From Caprimulgus europaeus (lineage: Eukaryota > Chordata > Aves > Caprimulgiformes > Caprimulgidae): a stretch of DNA of 64,000 bases. The translations under genes and the position numbers were made by a program. Position 1 is the first letter of the stretch, and the number at the start of each line of letters is the position of its first letter. The notes under the pieces were generated by a model that saw only the letters and a list, made by a program, of their open reading frames with translations, had not been told where the DNA came from and did no database searches. The DNA lies in NCBI GenBank assembly GCA_907165065.1, contig OU015527.1, positions 18,675,686-18,739,685 of the forward strand, given 5' to 3'. Of this stretch, positions 1 to 14,800 are shown one piece after another.

Positions 1-88
1 TGTGGCTAGGTCCCATCTTAGTTTCAGACCTGGACAATGATTTATGTCTGATGGAATTATATATACAAGTTTTATAATAATATTTAAT

Positions 89-900
89 ATCACAGAATCA
101 CAGAATTACAGGGGTTGGAAGGGACCTAAGGAGATCATCCAGTCCAACCCTCCTGCCAAAGCAGGTTTCCTACAACAGGTTGCACAGGAAAGCGTCCAGG
201 TGGGTTTTGAACATCTCCAGAGAAGGAGACTCCACAACCTCTCTGGGCAGCCTGTCCCAGGGCTCTGAGAACCTCACAGTAAAGGAATTTTTCCTTAGGT
301 TTGTCTGGAACTTTTGGTGTTCCAGTTTTTGCCCATTGCCCCTTGTCCTGTCACTGAGCACCACCAAAAAGAGCCCGGCCCCAACCATTTGGCCTCCACA
401 CTTCAGATATTTATAGACATTGATAAGATCCCCTCTCAGTCTTCTCCAGGCTGAAGAGTCCCAGCTCTCTCAGCCTCTCCTCAGAAGGCACATGCTCCAG
501 GCTCCCCATGATCTTTGTAGCCTCCAGTGGACTCTCTGCAGAAGATCCCTGTCCCTCTTGAACTGAAAAGCCCAGAACTGGATGCAGTATTCCAGATGTA
601 GCCTCACCAGGGCAGAGTAGAGAAGGAGGAGAACCTCCTTCAACCTGCTAGCCACACTTTTTAATGCACCCCAGGTCACTGTTGGCCTTCCTGGCCACAG
701 GGCTACACTGCTGGCTCATGGCCAGCCTGCTGTCTACCAGCACACTCAGGTCATTTTCCTCAGAGCTCTTTTCCAGCAGGTCAGCCCCTAACCTGTAATA
801 GTGCATGCAGTTATTCCTCCCATGGTGAAGGACTCTGCACTTACTCTTATTGAACCTCATCAGTTTCCTTTCCGCCCAACACTCCAGTGTGTCCAGGTAT
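89..900 (-). mobile_element. CR1 LINE, 5'-truncated, minus strand
   Basis: This is the 3' part of a CR1 non-LTR retrotransposon read on the minus strand. The CR1 3' tail, seen here as CACAGAATCACAGAATTAC, starts at about 91, so the element's end lies at the low coordinate. Reverse-frame fragments at 648-860 (MRFNKSKCRVLHHGRNN and following) and 170-388 (RLPREVVESPSLEMF) match the C-terminal, post-catalytic part of CR1 ORF2. The fragments are in different frames and separated by stops and frameshifts, so the copy is dead. The 5' limit at about 900 is where similarity fades; the RT catalytic core is absent, as is usual for truncated avian CR1 copies. Confidence 0.92.
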
Positions 901-1364
901 GGATTAGTAACGTTTCATTAGCATTAATTCAGTGTGCTATCAGTCACTTACCACAGATCTGTCACTGGCAAAAGGTCTCTTTGCCTCAAGAAGCAACCTT
1001 GAGAAGTGTCTCATCTCAAGGGGACATCACTGCCATACAGCCACACTGACTAGTAGGGAGAGGTCAAAGAAGGCTCCCTTAGGCTGTCATATTTATGGAA
1101 CAAAGTAGTTAGCTCATAGTTGAATTACATGCAGTGGGAAAGGTATTCATGAGACTCCTTGTCCCCACAACTTTCGTTTTTCTTTGATAAATGAGTCTTG
1201 TAACAGCCAACCACCACTTGTTTTAATCACATGATCAATGTTCCAAGTGCATATGTATTGGTGCTCAATATGTCACTCTGCTCCTTTATGGGTTGAAACT
1301 AGAGAAGTTTATGTCCTGGCTACAGCTCAGGCCTTGGAGCTGTACCAAACTCTTGCTAGTCTGG
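901..1364. other. Non-repetitive spacer between CR1 and LTR
   Basis: AT-rich sequence with no coding potential or recognisable element. The last five bases (TCTGG, 1360-1364) are the left copy of the target-site duplication of the LTR that follows. Confidence 0.6.
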
Positions 1365-2002
1365 TGTCCTGGTTTTTCTAGGATAGAGTTAATTTTCTTT
1401 TTAGTAATTAGAAGAGCTGCATTTTAGTTTCAGTGTTTCAGTTCAGACTTATGAGAAGAACGTTGATAACAGTGCTGGTGTTATTAGTTACTGCTGGAGC
1501 TCAAGGCCACCGTGTTTGGCTGGGTCACAGCTGCATTAGGACCGGGAAGGAGAAGCGCAGTGAACAGCAAACCCCAGAACTGGCATTTGGATGTGCCAAT
1601 GAAATATTCCAGATCATATCATGTTCATGTCAGTATATTAACCAGGGCTGACCGGAAATTGGGGGTGTTCTCTCAGGGATTGCTCGGGCTCACTCTTCCG
1701 GGGTTTTGGTTTTGGGACTATCTTGGCTCTGGGATCGTGAGCTGGCACGGGCTGGGAAGCGGTCAGCGGGTGGTGAGCACTGTGTATCACTCATTTGTAT
1801 AATTCTGTTATCACTGTTGTTATCATTATCATTTTATTTTAATTAGTAAATAGTTTTTATCTCAACCCGTGAGTATCCTTGCCCTTCTTTCCAATTCTCT
1901 CCCCTACTCCCTGGGGGTGGGGGTGGGGGGGTGTGTGATAGGGCAGGCTGTGTTTGGCTGCAAGGTGCAAGCCAAAAGGGTGAATCCACCCAAACCAACA
2001 CA
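1365..2002 (+). mobile_element. Solo LTR of an avian endogenous retrovirus (ERVL-like), plus orientation
   Basis: The 638-bp element begins TGTCCTGG at 1365 and ends AACCAACACA at 2002, so it has TG...CA termini. It is flanked on both sides by an exact 5-bp duplication, TCTGG (1360-1364 and 2003-2007); 5 bp is the size expected for ERVL-type integration. Inside are blocks typical of a widespread neoavian LTR family: GATAGAGTTAATTTTC near the 5' end, a GTCAGCGGGTGGTGAGCA block near 1764, an AT-rich run at 1807-1850, and CTCAACCCGTGAGT near 1861. No internal gag/pol sequence lies on either side, so this is a solo LTR left by LTR-LTR recombination. Small frames inside it are not genes. The same family occurs in reverse at 25105-25753. 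Confidence 0.88.
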
Positions 2003-5000
2003 TCTGGTTAAGGAGACGAGTACATCCATCCCAGTCTTTGGCAGATTTGTACTGGTGGACCTCCAGGAGGCTTCATAGCACATACTACCTGTTTCATGGC
2101 ACCTTGCAAGGAATCCACAATTCCAGCCATGTGCTGTTTTCCCTGGCAGCAGAAAATGGCTGGTACAGCTTGCACGTTCTAGAAGCTATCTGATAAATTA
2201 TGAAGACAGTAATATACTAATTCCCTGGTAAGATCAGCCACTTGAAGTAATAGTACATTTCAAAGGACAAGGCTTCACACTGGTTCCAGAAGAACTCAAT
2301 TCCAGATTTGATTCAGCAGTTTGCTGTGTATATTGTCCTAGTGAAATCACCTCTTCATGTCATAGTCCACCTGAACATGGAGGATATGTTGTATATTCTT
2401 AAACGTTACAGTAGTGTGACTGAAAGTTTATTGAAATTAATGGAATTCAAATGCTTTAGATGAACTTGACATCAAAATTTAAAGTGTCATCAGGCAGTTT
2501 CTGTTTAATTAGGTGAATATTTCAACTTTTATGTCTTCCTTCAAGATACTGAGTTTTGGCTTCCTCATAATTTTAAGAGTTCCTACATGAGCAAGAAAAT
2601 CTCATCTTCACAGATGTGACACATCATCTTCTGAGAGCCTCCAGGCTCAAGCCTATATCCCAGTATTTTATTGTATGCAGAAAGCCTTCAGTGTCATCAA
2701 CAGTCACTGGAAAACTTCTACCTCCTTTGATCCCTCTGATGCCCACTTTCTCATGGTCCATGCTGCTCAAAAGAATATTTGATATGCTTTGGCTAGAGTG
2801 TGAAGGATGTGCTGAGGAGCTGAAACGTTTCAGTTGTCCATGGGCCCTATTTTGTAGCCTCACCATATCCTTGAGTGATAAACATCTTGTTGTCTTCCAG
2901 TTCTCTTAAACTACTAATCAAAGCAAGCTAAGCATAATAATGGTCCATAAAATCCAAAACCAGGCAGAATGCTTACACATTCAAAAGATAAAGCTGAAGA
3001 ATCAACAAGAATAGCCATTAATCTGCTTATGCTAATGTTATGTCAAAAGATCATCCCCTTCCCTCATTCACATGATTTGCTATTCCCTCCTCCCTTCCTG
3101 ACTTGCTGCAGTGTGCTGTCTTTAATCCTCTTACTTGACCATAGTCCTCCTAAAAAACCCCAAAGGTTTTCATTTCCATAGGTATGCAAACATCAGTTTT
3201 TATACCAGGAGTCTTCACTGGTTGGTAGACAATTCTGTCCTTCAATGAAGTGTGAAACTCATGGCTATCCCTTTGATCACGTAGCTCCTTGATGTTCTTC
3301 AAACAGGAATGCATCTCTGATTGGCTCTTCATTGGCCATCAGCTTGTACATTCAAACTACACAATACAAACATCTCTACAGTCTAATTGTAGGCATCGTA
3401 TTACTGGCTTTTGACTGAGACTAGGGAAGATAACAGTCAAATACTTTGAAGTAACCACACATTTGTGTTGATGGATGTCCACTTTCCAAATGGGCAAACT
3501 GTATCAATAGGTACCAAAGAAGTAACAAGAAAGAATTTCTTGCTCTTTGACTGAACTATAAAATAATCTTTTACTTTGTTTTAGTATCTGCTTTTGATTA
3601 TCTGCCACTTAATTTGCAATTGTTTCCAAGTTGTTTCTAGAGATACTTGCCCTTACAGGAGACCTGACTGTTTTGTGTATTGCACACTAATCACTATGAT
3701 TAGGCACAGCAAAGCATCCAAAGGGGAGAGTCTGTGAAGCTTGAAATCAGAGGAAACAATGAATTATCTTTGTTGCACTTTTCCTGGGAATTTGTGGAAA
3801 TGCAGGTAAAATAATTTTTCAGCCTACAAATACAAAAAGAGACAATCTCCAGACTCTCACATCCACTAGTAAAACTCTTGGTCACTTTTGCTGCTGCACA
3901 ACCACCCCAGGTCCTGGCACCGAACTGTTAAATGCTCAGAGAGCAGAACGACTTTGTGTCAAGGCCTCAGACTTTCTCCTTTAGGAGTTTGGACTCAAAC
4001 TCCCTTTTCAGCCTCCTCCTTTGAATGGCATTGGTGGCTTTTCAGAAAAACTAAGGTTATGATTATGCAATTTACATAATGAGCCAACTCCAGAGATGAT
4101 GTCCTTAAGGAAACTGACTGATATACATCTGTGCTAGCCCAGATCAAGAGTCTGTATTCAAAGGCGAAGCTACACTTGTGTTACCACACACGTAACTGCA
4201 GAGCTGAAATCCAGATACCTAACTGTGGGAACCAAAATCTACTGATCTCTTCTATCACCTCTGTCAGGCAATTAATTTTCCATTCCTAATTTTTAAATGT
4301 AGTGAAATGCCAGATTAGCTTTAATTAAATATGCCCTTTGAGCTCATGCAAGGAACAGGTATATCTGGAAGACTCTAACAGAAACGGAAAAAATGGAACA
4401 AAGTCAAGGTGGGGACACAAATGTCCTGAGTAAAAGTCTGTCCCAAGACAGTATCACTTGTTAATTCTGTAGTAATCTCCAGTCATGATTGTTGAGTCCC
4501 ATAAAATTGGTCTGCAGGTGTTTACACCTTCCTCTTACGTTCTTACTGGCTGCATTCCTACCACTTACACAAAAGCAGAGTTTATGTTAATACCCAGATA
4601 CTTCAGAAAAAGAAAAAAAAGAAAAGAAAAGTGTAGTGATCAGTATCCATCATCTTTCCAACTGCCTTGTCACTACATCAATTAATACAATTGAGCAAAA
4701 AATGTCACAAGCCCAGTGGAAAAACCTTTACACAGCCTTTCAGGGGGAAGTTTACTTCCAGCTTTTTTCCCTTGCATTAGCTCCTGTCATCCACAGAACA
4801 ACAGAACCCAGCGGTGTCAATTATATTTGATTGACTGAGTAAAGCACACACACAAATAAGCGAAAACAATGGACACAAAAATCTATATATGACTCCCCTT
4901 GTCAGTGAGAATGCCTGTCTTCTCCATTTTCATGCTGCACGGTGTCCTGCTGCTACAGGCTTAAATGTTTCCTTCAGCCCCCAAACTATCACCAATTAAG

Positions 5001-8000
5001 TTAGCAGGGTCTTCAAAGGTGTCAAATGACTCCCTGGGCAATTGACTGTAACTGCTGTTCAATAAATGAGATCTAATTTATCAGTTTAACTTCACTTTTA
5101 AAACCTAATGTCTCCCGGTACCGTGCGCCATTTGCCCAGCATGTGAAGAGATGCCTGCCACGTCGCATCTTGAAAGTTGTGTGAGGTCTTGTTAGCAGTC
5201 ACATGTTTTGACTGTCGTACCTTTTCTCTCCTTTTGAAAGATGCATTTTAATAAAATATACTTGAGCGGTATGGACTTGTGCACTACAGCACCTCAATAA
5301 ACCATTCCTAGAAAAACAAATAAAAGGAATTAAACACAGCTCAGTGCTAGTTTTAGCATGGGAGGGTTGGATTATACCTTAAAACACAGCCCCTTTTTAC
5401 TTTTCCTGTAATCTTTTTACTTTGACCCTGTGTGGAAACAGTGGAAACAGTGTAATCTAACTTACTGCGACTTTTTTAAGTGTTGGAGATGTAGAAAATC
5501 TGTGGGCAGCGTAGGAAATACTCTGGCAGAGGATACACTCTTCAAGGAACGAGGTGCAGGGTAGTGTTGTAGCTCACCATCAGCACTCTAAAAGTATCAG
5601 GCAGGCACCGAAGCGAAAGGTCAGAGAAGTAGGATATAAATTTAAGAGATCATTATTAAAATATATAGCAAGGAAAACTGTGCCTCAAGAAAAGCAGTAT
5701 GCAAAATATTTGTGATTAAAACCTAATATAATACACTTAATCTAATTTCTGTGTGTCCTGGAAAGTAAGTAGATAGAATGGAGAGATGTGGAAAAGTAAG
5801 GGTGGAAAAGACAAGACAGAATTAGTGGGTATAAACTCATGTTAGAGAAAAGCAGTACTTTTTTGGCATTAAAATGTAAATTCAATACAGACAAAGCTTG
5901 TGCTAGGAACAAAACGATAATTTTCACATATATCAAGATTAACATACATCAGTAGTAATGGAAATTCAGTAATGTGGATCAGCTTTAACTGCATATTTGA
6001 CTAATACTGAAGTGTTACTTTCATGGGGTTTTTGTTTTGTTTTGGGTTTTCTTTGTTTGTTTGTTGGTTAGTTTTTTTTAACATAGATGCCAAGCTGCTC
6101 TGTGAGGCAAAGACCTTTTCCTGTCAGCTGCTGCTTCAATGTAATTTTTTTTTTAAATTTATTCTACCCAGCACAGGATTTGAAATCTACAGAAAAGTTC
6201 TTTCTTGCACATGAAATAAAAAACCACACTAACTACACTGTGTGCTGGCCACCACCGTAGGTGGTGAGGATTAATGTTTTTTTTGTGTAACCTTCTTAAC
6301 TTGCCTGCTTCTGTTTTGATCTGAAGATATCTGCAACACACCTACTCTTAACCTGGAACCGTTCTCTCATATGACTTCAGAACCTTAATTTAACTCTGAC
6401 CTTTGTTATATCTTTGATATTAGCTTAGCACATGATAGGAAACATTTTAGACTAAGCTTACAAAAAGGGCAAGAAGAAACCATCTGTCAAAAGCCAAGGA
6501 CACTGCATTTCCACATTCAGAAGCAGACATTGTCGGAAAAGAGTTCTGAAAGATATCCTAGAAAAAACAACATTGAGAAGGCGAGTCTGTGGGTGAAAGG
6601 GCAGTATGCAAGTTACAAAATTAATGACAATTACAAATCCACATATAACGACTAATCTTCTGTGACATCAGAGTGAGCCTAAAGAGCAGAGGAACTCTAT
6701 TCACCTGAAAGACACTGAGGGGACATGAGTAGAGGGGAATGGCTTTGTAATATTTGAGCATCTTTCTCAGCACCTGCAGACTTCATTTGTTTTTAACAGA
6801 CAACAAAACTTTACTACCACATACATCCCCATGAAGTCTCAGCAAGTTTTTGTAAAATGTTGCACTACAATATTCCTGATCTACTATATCATCGTTTTTC
6901 CTTCTCATACATGATTGAGGACTATATTGTGATCTATGATCACTGCTGTTTGCCTCCCTCTCTCATTTTCAAGTACAAAGCCTCTCACTTGTAGCAGAGA
7001 CTTTTACTAGTACCTCTGTTATTAATCCAGCACTTATAAAGATGAAGTTTCCTTTTGTTTTTATTACTGTAACAATCCTTGGGTTTATTGCTGTAGGACA
7101 CTCAGATCCCCTTCTGCTGACAGTTCCTCTCAACTCTGCACCTTTGACAACTGTCATAACTTTTTGTGTAAAAATTGCTAAGTAGTATCACTCCCCATGG
7201 TGACCTATCAGAAATTCTGCCCGAAACCTTAGAGCAGGTGCTTAATCTCCTGGTCAAAAGAGCCTGCTGCCACCTCATTCCTAGACAATTACCACTGACT
7301 TCACAGTTTTTATGTTAATCTTTGTTTAACCTTCTCTGCAAAATCAATTACTTCAGAACGATATTAAACTTTAGGACAGTAAGTTGCTTGGATCACCTGT
7401 TTTCTCTTAGCTATAAATTGCTATTTATGAACCTGTAATATTGATTGTGGTATCACAGTTTTCTTATAAACCCTTACTGCCCAACGTGTGAATTTACATG
7501 CCAGAGCTTTCACAATTGTCAGACAGAGATTATTTGTTCCCTCTGCTTTAAACTCACACTGAACTCAAAGAGTTAAGTGCAAATCTGAGTTTTACTTTTA
7601 TCTTGGATATGATCCCCTCACTCATTGTCCCTTTACTTTCACTGCACAGTAGTTTCTTGGGTACAGAGGAATGCAAATGCCACAAAAGGTTATCTCTGAA
7701 GAAGGAAATATGACCTTCAGGTATCTAAACCAGGCAAATGTAGTGCTCTCAGTATGAAGGCAGTGATAGAACAGATTCTAGATTTAGTTACAGGCAAGCA
7801 TGGCAATATCAAGCCCCATGCATGATTCCAGTTTTAAAAATAAGTCATACCCAGGGATAACAAATCTGTGATTACTGTGCCTATTTCTGGGATTAACAAG
7901 ATAGGTAGAAATGTCCTGGCATCATAAGTGTGGGATCATCCAACAGCTTTGTGGAATTGTAAAGAACTCATGCTTTTACTCTAATTCATGGTTCAAGAAG

Positions 8001-8370
8001 AGAAATCCTAAAACTTAGATATTTTCAGAAGAATGCAAAAATAAAACAAACTAAAGGAAAAATACCCCAAATCTAGATTTGTCTTAAATTTACTTGTACT
8101 CAGCCTGAATCAGACACAGCTTCCAAGTATTCAGTGAGCAGCTCAGATAGTGCTATTTACATTAAAGGTGGGTAATAGAGATTATATCCATGCTGCCCCT
8201 GTAAAATTACAAAAAATTGCAGCTGTAAAATACCCACTCTGAAAACTAGTGTGGCAAGGCAAAACCCAGAAAACCTAAAAATAATAAAGCTGAATAGCCA
8301 GTTATTTGTACAACATAAACAAATAGCTGTAGGAACAGGAGTATCTGGCTACACTATCAATTTGAGATTT

Positions 8371-8401
<31 letters not shown>

Positions 8402-8660
8402 TATTCGAAGTATATATGTACAGTGAAGTACTTTTTTATCCTTCACCTCTCAGAATCCTAGATAGGTGGCTGACTAACTTACTACTGCTTCTTGACAAAC
8501 TTTTCTTTCCCAGCAAAACCATGGCAGACAAGTGTAGCTGTTCGTCGATCTCAGGGAGAGAAGTGATACTAGCATGTAACAGCAAACAGGGCAAAGTCTT
8601 TATCTGATAAATATGACTCATGGAAACACAAAACAATGACATACAAAAAGAAAACTTCAG
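2003..8660. other. Intergenic AT-rich sequence, no gene recognised
   Basis: About 6.7 kb with only short open frames (97 codons or fewer), none resembling a known family or having splice-site support. Small features are a T-rich stretch with TTTG repeats near 6025-6075 and a 7-bp-stem hairpin at 6250-6266 (CACCACC / GGTGGTG with a 3-base loop). I see no repeat of a known avian class here. Old diverged repeats or conserved noncoding elements cannot be excluded by eye. Confidence 0.6.
8371..8404. repeat. A15 followed by (TA)n low-complexity tract
   Basis: Fifteen A (8371-8385) run directly into an alternating TA tract to 8404. Simple sequence, likely length-variable. Confidence 0.95.
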
Positions 8661-8879
<219 letters not shown>

Positions 8880-11800
8880 AATTCCCCTGTCTGCCTTTTG
8901 TCTATTCAAGTTTTGTTTGGAGCTTGTTTTGCTTTGCTGAGTCAGTGGTTAAACCTATAATGGTGTCCAGGTGAGGTTACCTCTACTCAGAGCTGGAGGA
9001 GCGCAAGGAAACCTCCTCTGTATGATGGGAAAAAAAAGGCCCAGTACCAGCAGTGACAAGGTAGGCAGCAGATATCTTGATGAGGGATTAAAACAATTCA
9101 TAGACTCCAGGTAGTAGCCAAAGCCACCATAGCAGTGACCTTCTGCGAGAAGCTTGAGAGGGTTTACTGGTATTACCAGTGACATAGCCAGAGTGGGAGT
9201 GGTGTACTTGAAAAACATAGGCCCTATCTAGCGCACCTTTCAAAAAAACCCTCTTTTATTAAAGAATTTAGCGGTATTAAGATATTTTTGTTCTTGATTA
9301 ATCAGAGACAACAAGTGTGCTGTATTAGCAAAGCTATGCAAGAGTGTTTGCAGCTCAGATGATGCTTGCAAGAATTCCTGTGTCCCTAACATGTGAAAAG
9401 TGTGATTTTTAAAGTATAATCAGAATAAATAATCAAAAGTTTTTATACACCTACCATACTCAGCTTAAACCTATTAGTTAGCACACATGAGGACTTATCC
9501 AAATTACATGACCCTTCTGACCTGCTTCCACAACATATCTTCTCCTCACTTCTGTCCCACTCTGCTTTTCCTCCAGCATGCTACTGAACTCCTGTTGGAC
9601 TGTTTTCAGAGGTAAGACAGCACTTTTTTTCTGACTAGCCCCAACTCTGTTACCAGCTGCACTTCCAGCTGACCGTTCTGCACCCACCTTTATGTATCTG
9701 TCGGCATGACCCCAGTTCTGCTGTTTTAGTATCAAGAAAGCTATTGAAAATGACCTTTTTTAATAAACGTGTACACACCTGTCGTGCTGTGGACTATTGC
9801 CCTCTGGAGTTCAAAGATGGGATGAGCGTTTTCCTCAGCATAAACTAACTTTCCTGCTCAGGCAGGAGACTTGGCACTATTTGCCTCTTCTCCCTCTGTT
9901 CAGCCACATCACAATTAAGCAGGAATTTTTCTGGCTTTCTCTCAGCCTGGCCTACCTGTATAGAGAACACTGAAAGATTTGCTCCTTGCAAACCCATCTT
10001 TTGCTTTAAGGACAAGACAGCACTGGAGCTAATCTTGGTTCATTACATCACTAAGGCTGTTTAGAAGAATTAGAAGTCTTTGGCATTTTTTGGCATCAGT
10101 GGTTTCTTGTTCCCACACACTGCCATTGATTACTCACCTAACCTTTGCAGATACTTTTTAAGAAAAAGTATAGGAAAACAAGTTGGGGGGCGGGGGGAAG
10201 AGCCTATGAGGTCCTATTGTATTCTGTGGGAATTTTGACTGTTCAGAGCCACAGGTTTCTTGTTTGTGTTCAAACTGGCTCACACAACTTAACTGGTAAA
10301 AGCTTTGGTCTAAAAATACAAATAAGAGGAAGAGTAGGACTTCAGTTGCTCATACTTGCCAGTGAGAAAGGAAAAAAAAAAATAAAGTGGAAGAAAGGAA
10401 ATGAAATTACAGGTAGCAGAGTTTACTCCTGAGCTTGCACCCAACCCTGTAGGCTGCCCCTGTGGTTTGTAGGGACTACAATGGGTCATTATGGGCCAGG
10501 GTGTGAACTGCCACCCACAGTGGATGTGCCAGGGAAATCAATGGAACACCAAGCCCTGTACACATTTCTCAGTGAGACAGAAATGTCTGTGGTGCATGCA
10601 TTATGGCAAGCAGCAGTGAAGTTACAAAATAATACATTTTCCTGCCTTATTTTCCTTGTGCTGTATTTACTGTAACTTGACTACAGACACAGAAAACTGA
10701 TAACGGAAACATTTATCAAAGCAAGCTAGCCTTCTGAAAACCCTAAAACATTCTGCTCAAAAATACTTACAGATGGTTCCTGGCTTATTGTATTTTCCTA
10801 TGGCTTATGCAATCACACTCTTAGTATGTGTAATGTTTATTTGTGTATCCCCTTATAACAGCATATGAACCTTTGATTACATAGAGTTAAGGGAGACACA
10901 GGGAAAGTGGTCTGAAAGAGAGTTAAAGTCCTTATGGTTTCATGAAAACAGATGCCAAGGCGTGGCACAGAGACCTAGAAATAATCTAACAAGAAAACGG
11001 CTGTGCCAGACACTCACCTTCCCAGACTACTAAGTAAATCAACCAGGAGACAAAAATCCATAGGAAATCAGACTCCTGAAGTTCTGGTCATCCTCAGATT
11101 ATGTATTTTTAAGTAAAGATTTTGTAGGAAAATGCGACCCCTATTCCAGGTTTAGAAATAGACTCAGAATATTCACAATACACTTAACCAGATTTAGCTG
11201 CAGGCTGTCCTGCCATTCTGGAGACATATTGACTCTCCTTCCTTTCATTTGATCTAGCTATCAAAACTGTCATTTAGCATTGGTAGGGTTGGCTGGTCAT
11301 GAAATTAGGCAGCCTGCGCCGTAAGGGGTCTGTGGGAGTGTGGGCATGAGGGAGGCAAAATCTCTGACGGTGCTACTTTGGGGCAACAATTTAGGCAGCA
11401 ATCCTGCTGCCATTGGCATATGCAAGGAGCTCCACAGAACCAAATGAGACCATTCACTAAAAGGTAAGTCAGCAGGATGTATATGTCTAAATGGCAGTGG
11501 AATATCTGTCCCTTAAAGTCACTGATAAGGAATATTTCACTTGACAAGAGCAACGTAATATAAACCCCGCTTTATTGTGGCATCTGAATAAAATTGCAGG
11601 TGGCCAATGCTGTTAGTAGAGTTCCTAATGAAAATATACAGAGCTCTATTTTTGGAGAGTCTATAACAGGCCTTGTGACAGCCCATGGAGATTTATATGG
11701 CAGGATGTCCTCAGATATCTACTGGTTTCCCTCCCACAAAGGTATTCCACAGTCCTACAGACTTGGTTCTGATGCATCTCAGGAGACAAGGCTGCTTATT

Positions 11801-14800
11801 AGCTGGTCTAGTGTGTAGCATTAACTGATGGCCTCACATTACATTTTGTCATGCATTAAGTTTTATACAGTCACTTAAAAAATCAAACCCATGCCCATTT
11901 ATTCTGAATACTAATAGTTATTTTAGCAATAGTAACAGGAACATTTCTTGTCTTAAAACAAAAAAGATCAGATTTTAAAGAAGCTGAAATACCAATCAAT
12001 GATTCTTTAGGCTGGCTTGTTTTTTGTTTGTTTGTTTGTTTTTAAAATGTATTTTAAAAGTTCTGCACATGCTTGCATCCCCCAAAGTCTGTTGAAAAAA
12101 ATGAAATCTTCTTCTCCCAGACCACAGTGTGGTGAAATAAATTAGTATAATGATTTATGTTTACGGTTTTAGTCAATTCTGATAGAGATTATAGAGACAA
12201 AATGACAAACTGCCTTAGAGGTAAACTTAAATCATGTCAGCCAATCTTTAGTTTTTCCTTACTCTAATTGCTCCTCTTGTTCATTTATCTTCCTAGGCAA
12301 TCTTTAGAAGAAATACTAGTTCAATCAGTGCATGTGCAAACCACCAGAGATAAAAAGTTTAGCCTAATTTGTCTCACTAAATTGTAATGCCTCTAGTAAA
12401 CAAATTGTAGTTTGAAAGGAAACCAAGAAAATCTAACTAAACACCCTCCACAAAATGTTTCTCTCCTCTTTGCTACATATAGTATTGCTGATGTTTTATA
12501 AATTTTGCCTTTTGATGCAAGGAAAACAAAAACATATGCACAACATGCTTTTAGAGTTACATGGGCTAGTTGCTTTCAGCTATTCACGATAGCTTTTCAG
12601 CATCAGTAATTTGGTATTATTACAGAAAAATAATGCAAATAATTAAATGGCACAATAAAATTCTGTATTACAACAGTTGTTCAGTATGTAACCAAAAGAG
12701 AATAATTTTAATTTCTCATTCTATGATTTTGAAGACAATACAGTTTTGCTGCTTACAGCATGCAGAATTTCTTAACTTGCTGTAGCTTTATTGCTGTTAA
12801 TCTTATCTTCCTCTCACTCAAGTGAATAGTTTTGCCACTCACTTTGAGAGATGTAGGTTCAATCCATTAAGGTCTGCTTCCACAAATATATATCCTTTTT
12901 CAGCAGAAGTGCTTGGCATGGAAAAGCGTGCAAGTGTGTGAATCTTTGCAGAGTAGAGGCATAAGACAATGAACGATCACTGGATTGAAAGCATCCCTGC
13001 TGTAAATTTATTCAGATCATTTTTTTGATTTCGGGAAAGTTAAAGTCCATGAATGCAGACTGCATTTTCTAAAAAAAATCCACAGCTTTCATTCTCCAAT
13101 AGCATACAGTGGCTCATTTTTAGAGGACTATTTCAATGGCTACACTTTTGTTGCTTTTCTAAAGCAAGAGTTCTATCAATGGGACAAATCTAATTAAAGG
13201 CAATTTTACCCTTATAAGGCTTTCAGGATCCAGACTTTCTAGGCATCCCAGATTAGAATCTGATCTCCATAGCTAGCTTTTCAAAATACATGTGTGTGTC
13301 ATTACTCATATAACTAATCCCAGCAACTTGAATCAGACCATATATGTGAGAAAATTAGCATGTATTTTCTAAAGCTTGCAGGATTGGGCCCTAATCCTTC
13401 ATTTTTTGCGAATCATCAGGATCCCATCAGATTTTACATCTAGCAGTTTTTGTTATGTATCACTGCATAAAGCTTGGTTCTGTGGCTCATGCTCTACAGG
13501 GAGGAGAGACATTTTTAAACAAAAAATTACAGCAGTGTCTATAATAAGGTCATTGGCTGAGATATCTTGTTATTAGACAGCATGCTTGCCAAATACATAT
13601 GCACTGGGTGGAAAATATGCTTTCTTTCTAATTAAGAAATTAGAGAGTAAAGATAAAAGTAGAGCATCTCCATTTCTGGACAACAGAGACATAACTCATG
13701 TCAGATGCTGCAATTCTTATCACTTTCTCATTATGCACATTTATCATGGTCATTCATCTGCTTATCAGGTCTGCATGATGGTACAAACATCAAAAAAGCA
13801 CAAACAGCCATAAGAACTCTAAAGGAGCATGACTTCAGGCCAGACCTTTGAAAATATATCAAAACTACATCATGTTCTGTCTCATGGACAGCAAAAGATT
13901 AAAACTTTAAAGACTAAAGACAAGGCTGCAGTATGTATATAAAAAGTCTCTATTATCAACATATTTTTAACGTTCTGTGTCTCTTTTTGGATGCCCTGCA
14001 TTTCTCATTGCTCTGCCTGGGAAGCCAGCTTCTCAAACTCTTTAAGTCGCCACAGTTCCCTACTAAAGCTAGTTGCAGCTGTGCCAGTTTACACAAACTG
14101 AGGATCAAGCCCACATTTATTACTGAAAAAGAGTTGGTCTGGTCTTTAAAATGACCTGAATATGCTCTTATGTATTGTTGCTGTGCCTCTGGGAACAGCA
14201 CAACTACACCAGTGAGAAATTAGAAGCAGGTCTTCTTCACATCACCTTAACACTAGTGGAAGCACAACAGGCCTTTTTGTGTGTCTGTGTGTGCGTGTGT
14301 CTTGCAGAGTCTTTACACAGAGGCTTGTAGCCTGCCTACATGGATGACCTGATAAAAAGAAAGGTTTCTCTTTGTTAACTTTGTCAAGGGATCAGCGGAT
14401 TCAATAAATCAGAACAATATCCTCTAAGTAAACCTAACTCCACTCCCAGGGCACGTTGACAGGCTGATTTTTATAGCTCTTCTTCGTAAGGATGGCTCTC
14501 AGAAAAGCAGCACATAAAGTATAATTAGGAAATACCACTCAGACCTGTTGGTTGCTGCTACTGCAACCTGATGCAAAGCAGAGTAAATGGTTGAGCTCCA
14601 GCAAGCTGGTGTCCTTGCATCCATCTCATACATGATTTGACCAGGCCCTTAGGGAAATTAAAGGTAAGTAAGGGCAGCCTGCCTCCTTACCCTGTAAGGC
14701 ACAGGGGAGATAACACTGCAGGGTAGAAATGACTGAGCAGATAACTGCCCATCCTCTCTGGAGGTGCTCCTTGCATCTCCTCTGGGTCTTATCTTGGGAG

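Noticed and set aside
12850..12870. A tRNA B-box-like word (GGTTCAATCC)
   Set aside because: It is one base short of the B-box, with no matching A-box, acceptor stem or cloverleaf nearby.
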